A DNA stretch of 64,000 nt from Promicromonospora sp. Populi. GTDB lineage: Bacteria; Actinomycetota; Actinomycetes; Actinomycetales; Cellulomonadaceae. Where the stretch lies: assembly GCF_041081105.1 (NCBI RefSeq), contig NZ_CP163528.1, forward strand, positions 3,038,001 to 3,102,000, read 5' to 3'. Made by a program: the position numbers and the translations under genes. Below are positions 54,432 to 62,591 of this stretch, piece after piece (within the stretch, counting starts at the first letter, position 1; each line of letters starts with the position of its first letter). Under the pieces are notes generated by a model, which searched no databases, was not told where the DNA came from, and saw nothing but the letters and a program-made list of their open reading frames with translations.

Positions 54432-54878
54432 GTGTCGTCGAGCTCCCGCAGGCCCAGTAACAGCCCGGCCACCGTCGGGGGCGACCTGCGCGTCGCGCTC
54501 ACCCGGATCTCCCGCCGCCTGCGTGCCGAACGCGGCGAGGCCGACCTCCCCGAGGGGCAGTTCGGGATCCTGACCGTCCTGCACAAGCACGGCGAGATGT
54601 CCCCCGGTTCCCTCGCCGAGCACGAGCGGGTCCGACCGCCGTCGATGACCCGGGCCGTGAACACCCTGGCGGAGCTCGGCCTCGTCGAGAAGGTCGAGCA
54701 CGCCACCGACCGGCGCCAGGTCGTCGTCCGGCTCAGTGCCGCGGGCGTGCGTGAGGTCGCCGAGACCCGGCGTCGGCGCGACGCCTGGCTCACCAAACAG
54801 CTGTCCACCCTGACCGTAGAGGAGAGAGAGATCCTTGCAGGAGCCAACGAGCTCCTCATCCGGATCGCCGCTCAATGA
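54432..54878 (+). CDS. MarR-family regulator
   Basis: A 148-residue winged-helix protein (GEMSPGSLAEHERVRPPSMTRAVNTLAELGLV, wing TDRRQVVVRLSAAG). The GTG at 54432 lies 6 nt after TAGACT (leaderless). Its stop overlaps the start of the MFS gene (ATGA), so it probably controls its own operon. Confidence 0.92.
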   Translation: MSSSSRRPSNSPATVGGDLRVALTRISRRLRAERGEADLPEGQFGILTVLHKHGEMSPGSLAEHERVRPPSMTRAVNTLAELGLVEKVEHATDRRQVVVRLSAAGVREVAETRRRRDAWLTKQLSTLTVEEREILAGANELLIRIAAQ

Positions 54879-56179
54879 GCGCCACTTTTGCCAGCCTGAA
54901 ATTCCGTAACTATCGCCTCTGGTTCGCCAGCGCTCTCGTCGCCAACATCGGCACCTGGATGCAGCGCGTGGCGCAGGACTGGGTAGTCCTGACCGTCCTG
55001 ACCAACAACTCCGGCGTGGCCGTGGGTATCGTCACCGCGCTGCAGTTCCTCCCCCACCTGTTCCTGTCCGCGTGGGCCGGGCTGCTCGCCGACCGCGTCG
55101 ACCGGCGCAAGCTCCTGATGATGACGCAGGCCGGCATGGGCGTACTGGGCCTCGGGCTCGGTGCGCTGGTGCTGTCCGGCGCGGCGGAGCTGTGGCACGT
55201 GTACGTGTTCGCCACCCTGCTCGGGGTCGTGAGCGCCATCGACGGGCCCGTGCGCCAGACGTTCGTCGCCCAGCTCGTGCCGCCCACGCGGCTCGCCAAC
55301 GCCGTCGGCCTCAACTCGTCGAACTTCAACGCCGCGCGGCTCATCGGTCCCGGTGTGGCTGGGCTGCTCATCGCCGCCGTCGGCAGCGGCTGGGTGTTCA
55401 TCATCAACGGCATCACGTTCGGCGCCGTGATCATCTCGCTCTCCCGGATGGGCGACCTGTACCCCCTGCCCACCGCCTCGCGCGCCAAGGGCCAGATCCG
55501 CGAAGGGCTCTCCTATATCCGCGGGCGCAGCGACATCGTGGTGATCATGGTCGTGATGGGCGTGGTCTCCATGTTCGGCCTGAACTTCCAGCTGACATCG
55601 GCCATGATGGCGCGCGTCGAGTTCGGCCGGGGAGCGAGCGAGTACGGCATCCTCGGCTCCGTCCTGGCGATCGGCTCGCTCGCCGGCGCGCTGCTGGCGG
55701 CACGGCGCGAGCGGCCGCGGGTACGGCTCGTGCTCGGCGCCGCGTTCGCCTTCGCGATCGCCATGGGGATCCAGGCGGTCATGCCGACCTACCTCGGGTA
55801 CCTGCTGATGTGCATCCCCGTCGGCTTCGCCTCCCTGACCATGCTGACCTCCGCGAACGCGGCGATCCAGCTGTCCGTGGCACCAGAGCTGCGCGGGCGC
55901 GTCATGTCGATCTACGTGATGGTCCTGCTCGGCACCACACCGCTCGGCTCGCCTGTGGTCGGCTGGATCGGTGAGACGTTCGGACCGCGGTACGCCGTGC
56001 TCCTCGGTGCGATGGCGACGCTGCTCGTCGCGGTGATCGCGACGATCTGGGCGGCCAGAACCTGGCACGTCCGTGTGCACGCCCGCCTGTCCCGGGCACA
56101 CCGCATCCCCCGCCCGTACCTCCAGGTCGACTACCCGGGCATGTCCCAAACCCCCCAAAAGCAGACTCTGGCGGCCTGA
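54875..56179 (+). CDS. MFS transporter, MFS_3/enterobactin-exporter-like
   Basis: A 434-residue transporter with about twelve helices. It begins FRNYRLWFASALVANIGTWMQRVAQDW, which marks the MFS_3 (TetV/EntS-like) group of drug and siderophore exporters. ADRVDRRKLL is its motif A. It overlaps the MarR gene by 4 bp and is likely repressed by it. The cargo is unknown. Confidence 0.9.
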   Translation: MSATFASLKFRNYRLWFASALVANIGTWMQRVAQDWVVLTVLTNNSGVAVGIVTALQFLPHLFLSAWAGLLADRVDRRKLLMMTQAGMGVLGLGLGALVLSGAAELWHVYVFATLLGVVSAIDGPVRQTFVAQLVPPTRLANAVGLNSSNFNAARLIGPGVAGLLIAAVGSGWVFIINGITFGAVIISLSRMGDLYPLPTASRAKGQIREGLSYIRGRSDIVVIMVVMGVVSMFGLNFQLTSAMMARVEFGRGASEYGILGSVLAIGSLAGALLAARRERPRVRLVLGAAFAFAIAMGIQAVMPTYLGYLLMCIPVGFASLTMLTSANAAIQLSVAPELRGRVMSIYVMVLLGTTPLGSPVVGWIGETFGPRYAVLLGAMATLLVAVIATIWAARTWHVRVHARLSRAHRIPRPYLQVDYPGMSQTPQKQTLAA

Positions 56180-56193
56180 CCGCGCTCGATCTA

Positions 56194-56267
56194 AAGGTCC
56201 GCTTCTGCCAAGCGGTTGGGCATGGTCCTGACGCCAGAACCAGGCCCAACCACTTGCTCAGAGCGGA
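56194..56267. terminator. Long branched hairpin between convergent genes
   Basis: Two 8-bp perfect blocks (GGTCCGCT and GGTTGGGC) form the ends of a 26-position stem with an internal mismatch region. The loop itself folds (TGGT.CTG pairing with CAG.ACCA). It lies between the MFS gene and the convergent purine permease. Confidence 0.55.
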
Positions 56268-56303
56268 CCCCTCCCGACCCGACCCCGACGCCGGCCGGGC
56301 AGG

Positions 56304-57767
56304 TCAGAGGCCTATTGCCGTGCGGATCGGGCCCAGCAGGAAGTAGACGACGAAGAGGACCGCCGCGATCCACAGCAGCGGGTGGACCCGCCCGGCCTTG
56401 CCCACGGCGATCTTGAGCAGCACGAACGAGATCACGCCGGCCCCGATGCCGACCGTGATCGAGTACGCGAACGGCATGAGCACCATGGTCAGGAACGCCG
56501 GTATGGCGACCTCGAGGTCCTTCCAGTCGATGCCCGTCACCTGCACGACCATCAGGAACCCGACGATCACGAGGGCGGGGGTCGCGGCCTCGTGCGGCAC
56601 CACCTCGACGAGCGGCGCCAGGAACGTGGTCAGCAGGAACGCCACACCGGTGGTCACCGCGGCGAGCCCGGTGCGGGCGCCGTCGCCCACGCCGGACGCC
56701 GACTCGACGTACGCGGTGTTCGAGGACACCGACCCGGCGCCGCCCGCGACGGCGGCCAGCGAGTCGACCACCAGGATCTGGGTCGTCCGGGGAGGATTTC
56801 CACGGGAGTCGAGCAGCCCGGCCTCGCCGCCGATGGCGACCATCGTGCCCATCGTGTCGAAGAAGTCGGCGATGAGCAGCGTGAACACCAGCAGGATCAC
56901 GGCGATGGGGCCGATTGCCTCGATCGACCCGAACAGCGAGAACTGGCCGATGAGCGAGAAGTCGGGTAGCGCCACCACGGAGTCCGGCAGGGCGGGGACG
57001 TTGAGCGCCCAGCCGCCCGGGTTGTCGCCGTCGCGCGCGCCGATGCTGCCGACGGCCTCGACGATCAGCGCGAGCACCGTGGCGGCGATGATCGCGATCA
57101 GGATGCCGCCGCGCACCTTCCGCACCATCAGGACGGCGGCGAGCAGCAGGCCGAACGCGAACACGAACAGCGGCCAGGTGCCGACCGAGCCGCCCATGCC
57201 CAGCTCCGTGGGGGTCGCCAGGGAGGCGGGGATGCGCACGAATCCGGCGTCGAACACCCCGATGAAGGCGATGAACAGACCGATGCCCACGCTGATCGCT
57301 ACCTTCAGCTCGCGCGGCACCGCCTTGAACACTGCCGCCCGGAAGCCGGTGATCACCAGGAGCAGGATGACGAGGCCCTCGAGCACCACGATGCCCATGG
57401 CATCGGCCCAGGTCATGCCCGGCAGGGCGGCCACGGAGTAGGCGACGACGGCGTTCAGGCCGAGGCCTGCCGCGAGCGCCAGCGGGAAGTTCGCGACGAC
57501 GCCCATGAGGATCGACATGACGCCGGCCACGAGCGCGGTCGCCGCGGCGATCGCCGGCAGGTTGCCGCCCGTTGCGTCGCCGCCGAGGAACTGGCCGGTC
57601 CCGTCGGGCACGTTGCCGAGGATGAGCGGGTTGAGCACCACTATGTAGCTCATCGTGAAGAAGGTGACGAGCCCGCCCCGGACCTCCGTCCAGACCGTGG
57701 AGCCGCGTTCGCTGATCTTGAAGAACCGGTCGACGGCGCCCCGCGCCTGGGCCTGGTCGTGAGCCAT
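56304..57767 (-). CDS. NCS2-type purine permease (AzgA/PbuG-like)
   Basis: A 487-residue permease with 12-14 helices. It begins RFFKISERGSTVWTEVRGGLVTFFTMSYIVVLNP, the start of AzgA/PbuG adenine-guanine-hypoxanthine transporters, and has LAAGLGLNAVVAY, LLIADFFDTMGTMVAI and SVSSNTAYVESASGVGDGARTGLAA. Uptake of purine bases by proton symport is likely. It lies downstream of an acyltransferase gene on the same strand, with 19 bp between them. Confidence 0.93.
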   Translation of the reverse strand: MAHDQAQARGAVDRFFKISERGSTVWTEVRGGLVTFFTMSYIVVLNPLILGNVPDGTGQFLGGDATGGNLPAIAAATALVAGVMSILMGVVANFPLALAAGLGLNAVVAYSVAALPGMTWADAMGIVVLEGLVILLLVITGFRAAVFKAVPRELKVAISVGIGLFIAFIGVFDAGFVRIPASLATPTELGMGGSVGTWPLFVFAFGLLLAAVLMVRKVRGGILIAIIAATVLALIVEAVGSIGARDGDNPGGWALNVPALPDSVVALPDFSLIGQFSLFGSIEAIGPIAVILLVFTLLIADFFDTMGTMVAIGGEAGLLDSRGNPPRTTQILVVDSLAAVAGGAGSVSSNTAYVESASGVGDGARTGLAAVTTGVAFLLTTFLAPLVEVVPHEAATPALVIVGFLMVVQVTGIDWKDLEVAIPAFLTMVLMPFAYSITVGIGAGVISFVLLKIAVGKAGRVHPLLWIAAVLFVVYFLLGPIRTAIGL

Positions 57768-57786
57768 GGTCCGATGTTGCCCTTCG

Positions 57787-59877
57787 TTACCCGATGTTGC
57801 CTGACGACGTGCCGAGGACCGCGGCCTGGAGCATCCGCTCGACGGACGGCACCTGCGTCAGAACGTAGTCGGCGCTGAGGTGGTGGTAGTCCCGGTAGAC
57901 GGGGTCCTGGATGTCCCCGACGCTGCAGGTCTGCTCGTCGCAGGTCTGGGACCAGACCCCGTCCCAGGTCGTCACACCGTACTTGCTCCATATCTCGGCG
58001 CTGATCCGGGGCAGGTCCCCGTTCGACTCCTCGGCCTCGGCCAGCGACATGCTGCAGTCGCCGAGGCCGGACCAGGGTCGGGTGAGGCATTCGAGGGGGT
58101 CCATGTCGAGCTGCGGGTTGTCCCGGACAGCTACCACGTTGGGCGTGACGGAGGTGAGGTGCGCGAACAGCTCGTCGTTCGCGCTCGCCCACGTTGCGCG
58201 TACCTCTTCGTCGGTCATCCCGGTGCCGTCGGCGTGCTCCATGCGGTCGGAGTAGATCTGGGCCTGGCTGACGACGACGGCGTCGGGCTGCAGCTCTTCG
58301 ACGACGCTCACCGACTCCGCCTGGAAGTCGCTGCACGACCCGCGTTCCTTGGGCTGGTAGACGTTGACCTCGGCGGCGGGGCAGCCGTGCCGCCAGCGGA
58401 CGGCGAGGCGGAGGCCGGCGTCGGACGCCGCGGCGTCGAAGGCGGGGATCCACTGCATGGCGTGCGAGTCGCCGAGGAGCAGCACTGTGGTGTCCGCGTC
58501 GACGTCGCCGAGCAGGCAGACGTCGCTGCCCGACGGCAGCTGGGTGACCTCGGTGCAGCCGTAGGACTCCGGCTCGGCGCCGATCTTGGCGGCCGTGGCG
58601 TAGGGCTCGCGCTCCAGCACGGCGGCGGTCGCTACGCGGACGCCGACCGCGAGGGCGCCGACGGCGAGCCCGATCACCAGGGTGACGGCGGCGGTGCGCC
58701 GCCAGGACTTCATGGCGGCGCTGAACCGGATCGGGTTCTCGACCCAGTGATAGGTCGCGAACGCGGCGCCGAGCGCGCCGAGGGAGGCGAGCACCTTGAT
58801 CCAGATCGCGTCGTCCTGCACCGCGGCGGTGGTGAGCACCACGAACGGCCAGTGCCAGAGGTACCAGGAGTAGGAGACGTCGCCGAGCCGTTGCATCACC
58901 GGCAGGTCGAGCACGCGGTCCACCCAGGTGCCTGACGCCGGGATGCTGCCCGCCGTGAGCACCAGAAGCGTGCCGCCCACGGGCAGGAGGGCGACGGTGC
59001 CGGGGAACGGATCGGTCTCGAGCACAAAGGCGAAGGAGAGCGCCAGCAGCGCGAACCCGGCGGTCCCGAGCAGGGCCCGGAGCAGGACCGGCCGTAGGCG
59101 GGACCGTTCGGCGAGCCGTCCCCACGGCAGCGTTGCGACGAGGGCGGCGCCCGCAAACTCCCAGGCCCGGGTCGGCAGGATGTAGAACGCCCAGTCGGGG
59201 GCGGCCGCCGTCAGCCAGACGGAGGCGGCGAGCGAGACGACGAAGGTGCCGGCGAACAGGATCTGCAGCATCCGGCGGGCGGGTACGCGGGTGCGCCGCG
59301 CGACGGCCACGGCCAGCAGGATCAGCAGCGGCCAGAAGATGTAGAACTGCTCCTCGATACCGAGCGACCAGGTGTGCAGGTAGGGGCTCGGGATGACGGA
59401 GTCGGAGAAGTAGTTCTGCCCCTGGTACGGGAACAGGAGGTTGGAGACGAACAGCATGGCCGACGCGGCGTGCCAGGCGAGGCGGCCCCAGACCAGCGGC
59501 GACAGGATCAGCAGGCACGCGACCAGCGTGACCACGACGACCAGCGCGAGCGCCGGCACGAGGCGCCGCATGCGGCGGGTCCAGAACTGGACGAGGTCGA
59601 CGGTCCCGCTGCGGTCCACCTCGCGCAGCAGCAGGGAGCTGATCAGGTAGCCGGAGATCACGTAGAAGATGTCGACGCCGGTGAACCCGCCGGGGATCGA
59701 GATGCCCGCGTGGTAGATGACGACGGCGAGCACGGCGACGGCACGCAGCCCGTTGATGTCGGTGCGGAACGTGTGACCGGCGCTAGGGGTGGCGGCAGCC
59801 GGGTCGGTGCTCAGACCGCTGGGCTCTGCGGGCGGTCCGGCGGTTCGCTCGACGGCGGTTGTCGTCGCCTGCGCCAT
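57787..59877 (-). CDS. Acyltransferase-3 / SGNH O-acetyltransferase (OafA-like)
   Basis: A 696-residue membrane protein. Residues about 35-385 form an acyltransferase-3 domain of about ten helices (INGLRAVAVLAVVIYHAG, FWTRRMRRLVPAL, HTWSLGIEEQFYIFWPL). The last 280 residues are an extracytoplasmic SGNH domain with the nucleophile Ser in LLLGDSHAMQW and the DYHHLS block near the C terminus. Such fusions O-acetylate cell-wall or surface polysaccharides. The ATG at 59877 follows AGGAGAAAA. Confidence 0.92.
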   Translation of the reverse strand: MAQATTTAVERTAGPPAEPSGLSTDPAAATPSAGHTFRTDINGLRAVAVLAVVIYHAGISIPGGFTGVDIFYVISGYLISSLLLREVDRSGTVDLVQFWTRRMRRLVPALALVVVVTLVACLLILSPLVWGRLAWHAASAMLFVSNLLFPYQGQNYFSDSVIPSPYLHTWSLGIEEQFYIFWPLLILLAVAVARRTRVPARRMLQILFAGTFVVSLAASVWLTAAAPDWAFYILPTRAWEFAGAALVATLPWGRLAERSRLRPVLLRALLGTAGFALLALSFAFVLETDPFPGTVALLPVGGTLLVLTAGSIPASGTWVDRVLDLPVMQRLGDVSYSWYLWHWPFVVLTTAAVQDDAIWIKVLASLGALGAAFATYHWVENPIRFSAAMKSWRRTAAVTLVIGLAVGALAVGVRVATAAVLEREPYATAAKIGAEPESYGCTEVTQLPSGSDVCLLGDVDADTTVLLLGDSHAMQWIPAFDAAASDAGLRLAVRWRHGCPAAEVNVYQPKERGSCSDFQAESVSVVEELQPDAVVVSQAQIYSDRMEHADGTGMTDEEVRATWASANDELFAHLTSVTPNVVAVRDNPQLDMDPLECLTRPWSGLGDCSMSLAEAEESNGDLPRISAEIWSKYGVTTWDGVWSQTCDEQTCSVGDIQDPVYRDYHHLSADYVLTQVPSVERMLQAAVLGTSSGNIG

Positions 59878-60002
59878 TTTTCTCCTGCTGTCGTTCCGGG
59901 CTGGTTCGCGCCTCACACCATAACGGGCGCCAGACATCAGGTTGGCCGCGTACCGGGGAGGGTCTGGGGAGTTCCTCGTCGCGCACGGCCGCGGCCGTGG
60001 CC

Positions 60003-60815
60003 CTAGCCCAGGAAGACGTGGGCGCAGATCATGACCGGAGCGGCGGGGCTTCCGCCGTCCGGCACGCAGGCGACGGCGCCGCGCGTCAGGCTGCCGTTCA
60101 GGATGTTGGCACGGTGCCCCTCGGACTCCATCCAGCCCTGCGCGGCCTCCGCCGGGGTCCACGCGCCCTTGGCCAGGTTCTCCGCGACAGTCGTGGTGGG
60201 GCAGGCCTCGAAGATCGGCTCGAGCGGCGCGTGCGCCAGCTCCTGGCCGATCAGCGCCTCCGCCCGGTCGAGCGCCACGTCGTACGCGCAGGTGTCGTGG
60301 ACCAGGGCCGGCAGCCCGTTCGCCGTGCGGTGTCCGTTGACCGCGTCCTCCAGGGCCGCGGCGTACTGCACGGCCTCGGTGAGGTCGGGCTCGGTGGTGT
60401 CGCCGCCGCCCGTGCCGCCGCCGGCATCGGCTCCGGTGTCGCCGCCGGAACCATCGCCGCCCGGGTCGGTGCCGTCGCTCGCTCCGGGGCGCGGCTCACG
60501 CTCCTCGCTGCGCGACGCCGAATCGCCGGGCGCCGCCTGCACCTCCACCGCCGCGGCCTCCAGGGTGTGCTCCCCGTGGATGGCGCCGACCGAGCTGGGC
60601 TGCGGTGACGGGGCCACCTCCGCGGCCACCGCCTGGCTCACGACGCCGGGAGCGATCCCGGGCGCGGGCATCGGCTCGGCGCTCGGGTCGAGGACGCCGG
60701 CGCAGGCCGTGAGACACGCGAGGACCACCACCGTCAGGGCAGCACGGGCGAGGGCCCTGCGCGGGGCGTGCACCGGCTGGACCGCGGACGACGTCGTACT
60801 GCGTGCTGGAGACAC
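60003..60815 (-). CDS. CAP/SCP-domain lipoprotein
   Basis: A 270-residue exported protein. The signal peptide ends in a lipobox, LTAC (Cys near residue 38). A disordered Gly/Asp/Ser linker is followed by a CAP domain (about 150-270) with HRTANGLPAL and AAQGWMESEGHRANILNGSL. Function of bacterial CAP proteins is mostly unknown. I chose the GTG at 60815, 8 nt after TATTGT; a TTG at 60827 overlaps that -10 and is less likely. Confidence 0.85.
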   Translation of the reverse strand: MSPARSTTSSAVQPVHAPRRALARAALTVVVLACLTACAGVLDPSAEPMPAPGIAPGVVSQAVAAEVAPSPQPSSVGAIHGEHTLEAAAVEVQAAPGDSASRSEEREPRPGASDGTDPGGDGSGGDTGADAGGGTGGGDTTEPDLTEAVQYAAALEDAVNGHRTANGLPALVHDTCAYDVALDRAEALIGQELAHAPLEPIFEACPTTTVAENLAKGAWTPAEAAQGWMESEGHRANILNGSLTRGAVACVPDGGSPAAPVMICAHVFLG

Positions 60816-61262
60816 GAGTCCGGACAATACCGGCGATCACGACAGTACGGAATACCCCAGAGCGTCCGATCTGGCGAACGGACGATTCGGGTCGCACGCG
60901 GACCATTCATCGCATATTTTTGCAAGGCACCCGCGACCCTTTTTCAGGCCGACCAGCTGAGGTTTCCCAATGTCCGGAACAAGCACGAGCGGCACGTCCT
61001 GGAACGACCGATGTCTCGGCCTTCTTGACGGCCTCCGTCGCGGTGGCGCCACGCCGCTCGTCAGCGGCTTCGGCACAGATCCGGGCGTTTCCGGAATGTC
61101 TGGAAACGAAACGGCAATCCGCGGTGCCCGTATTCGGAGCATTTATCCGGGTCGGCTGGGTTATGCGGCTAAATGGGAGCCGATTCATCCGAAGACGCGC
61201 CTCAGCGAAGTGGTTGCCCCGCAAGTTCTCCGAGCGCCGGCGATCCTGACGGCCGGCCCTCG
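60816..61262. other. 447-bp gap with lower GC, no convincing gene
   Basis: This gap between the divergent CAP and sulfotransferase-like genes is richer in A and T than the surroundings, with short T-runs (TATTTTTG, CCTTTTTC near 60918-60945). Short open frames exist on both strands (about 98 and 105 codons), but none has a ribosome binding site, a family signature or typical codon use. It probably holds the CAP promoter and perhaps an untranslated leader. Confidence 0.5.
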
Positions 61263-62300
61263 ATGACGGCCCCGACGCGCGTCGTCTACGTCACCGGCCC
61301 CGACTGCAGCGGCTCGGGCACGCTCATCGGTGCGCTGCGCGAGTTCGGGCTGCACGTCCCGGGTCCGGAGGTCGCGGCCCCCGGCTCGCGCCCCGATCAC
61401 ACCTCCGAGGCGCGTTCGTCCGAGGCCCGTTCCTCCGAGCCGCAGTGGGTGGTGGACCTGCACACCGCGCTGCTGCGGTCGGCCGGGGTCGAGGCGACGG
61501 ACGCTCGCCCCATCGCCTGGCACCTCGTCGACCGGGCCGGCGCCGAGGGGAACGCGCTCGCCGAGATTCGGCCGTGGCTCGCCGAGCAGACCGCGGAGCA
61601 CGAAACCCTCGTCATCAAGGACCCGCGGCTGCTCTGGTTCCTCGAGTACTGGCAGGAGGCGGCCACGGGCGTAGGGGCTGCGGCGTCGTCCATCACCGTG
61701 CTGCGCCCGCCGGCCGAGGCGGTAGCCGACCGCGTGGGCGACGGCACGGCCGAAGACCCGGCCGACGGCACGGAGCCGGTGGACCGGGTGGCGGGCTGGA
61801 TCAACCTGATGCTCGGGACCGAGCTCGCGACCCGGGCAGCGCCGCGGGCCTTCGTGCGCCACCACGACCTGCTCCACGACTGGGAAGGACCGGTGTTCGA
61901 CGCCGCGGCCGCGCTCGACCTGCCGATGATCGACCCGGACAACCTGGCCGCCGTGGACCGGGTGGACGCGCTGATCGGCTCGGCGCCGCCCGAGGCAGAC
62001 GTCACCTGGGACGACGTACCCGTTCCCGCCCCGCTGCGTGGGCTGGCCGACGACACCTGGGCAGCCCTCGACTCCCTCCCCGAGCACGACGACGCCGGTA
62101 CCCGCGCCGAGCTCGACCGGCTCCGGGCGCTCTACCCGTACGTCCACCGCAGGGTCGCGTCCCCCGCCCGGCAGATCGCGCAGCTGCTGCCGGCGGAAGC
62201 GGTCCCGCCGGTGGCTCGGCAGCACACCGCCGGGACGCTCTGGCGGTCCTCGCCCGCGGCCCGTTGGCCGGCCCGGCGAGGCAGGCCTCCGGCGAGGTAG
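61263..62300 (+). CDS. Sulfotransferase-like protein
   Basis: A 345-residue cytoplasmic protein. It begins VVYVTGPDCSGSGTLIGALREFG, a P-loop-like strand-turn as in sulfotransferases that bind PAPS. Near the middle VIKDPRLLWFLEYWQEA contains the KDPR element of the same fold. The C-terminal half is less characteristic. The ATG at 61263 lacks a clear ribosome binding site; an ATG at 61173 would add 30 residues. Donor and acceptor are unknown. Confidence 0.6.
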   Translation: MTAPTRVVYVTGPDCSGSGTLIGALREFGLHVPGPEVAAPGSRPDHTSEARSSEARSSEPQWVVDLHTALLRSAGVEATDARPIAWHLVDRAGAEGNALAEIRPWLAEQTAEHETLVIKDPRLLWFLEYWQEAATGVGAAASSITVLRPPAEAVADRVGDGTAEDPADGTEPVDRVAGWINLMLGTELATRAAPRAFVRHHDLLHDWEGPVFDAAAALDLPMIDPDNLAAVDRVDALIGSAPPEADVTWDDVPVPAPLRGLADDTWAALDSLPEHDDAGTRAELDRLRALYPYVHRRVASPARQIAQLLPAEAVPPVARQHTAGTLWRSSPAARWPARRGRPPAR

Positions 62301-62318
62301 GCACCGTAGACTGGCCGG

Positions 62319-62555
62319 GTGCCAACGATCCGCTCCCTGCTGGCCCACCCTGACAAGCGCCGGCCCAGCCCGCCTGCCCTGCACTCCGACCTCTTCCGCG
62401 TCTTCGGCGCGGGCATCGGCCTGTTCGGGGTCGGCCTGATCGCCGCGCTGGTCCTCCTCCTGGTCGGGCGAGGCAGCGTCGGGGCGGTGGCGATCTGCGG
62501 CACGGGCATCGTGCTCGGCGGACTCGGCCTGCTCTGGGCGCGCCGCCAGCGCTGA
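62319..62555 (+). CDS. DUF2530-like small membrane protein
   Basis: A 78-residue protein with two predicted helices (about 29-48 and 54-72) and a basic C terminus, matching the actinobacterial DUF2530 family in size and topology. The GTG at 62319 lies 6 nt after TAGACT (leaderless). Confidence 0.7.
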   Translation: MPTIRSLLAHPDKRRPSPPALHSDLFRVFGAGIGLFGVGLIAALVLLLVGRGSVGAVAICGTGIVLGGLGLLWARRQR

Positions 62556-62591
62556 CCGCGCGCCCCGCTACCTGTCAGTACCTGATTCCGG

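Noticed and set aside
60825..60827. TTG as start of the CAP lipoprotein
   Set aside because: It overlaps the probable -10 TATTGT, and the GTG at 60815 fits the leaderless pattern.
60970..61266. A 98-codon frame before the sulfotransferase-like gene
   Set aside because: No ribosome binding site, no motif and it overlaps the start of the better-supported gene.
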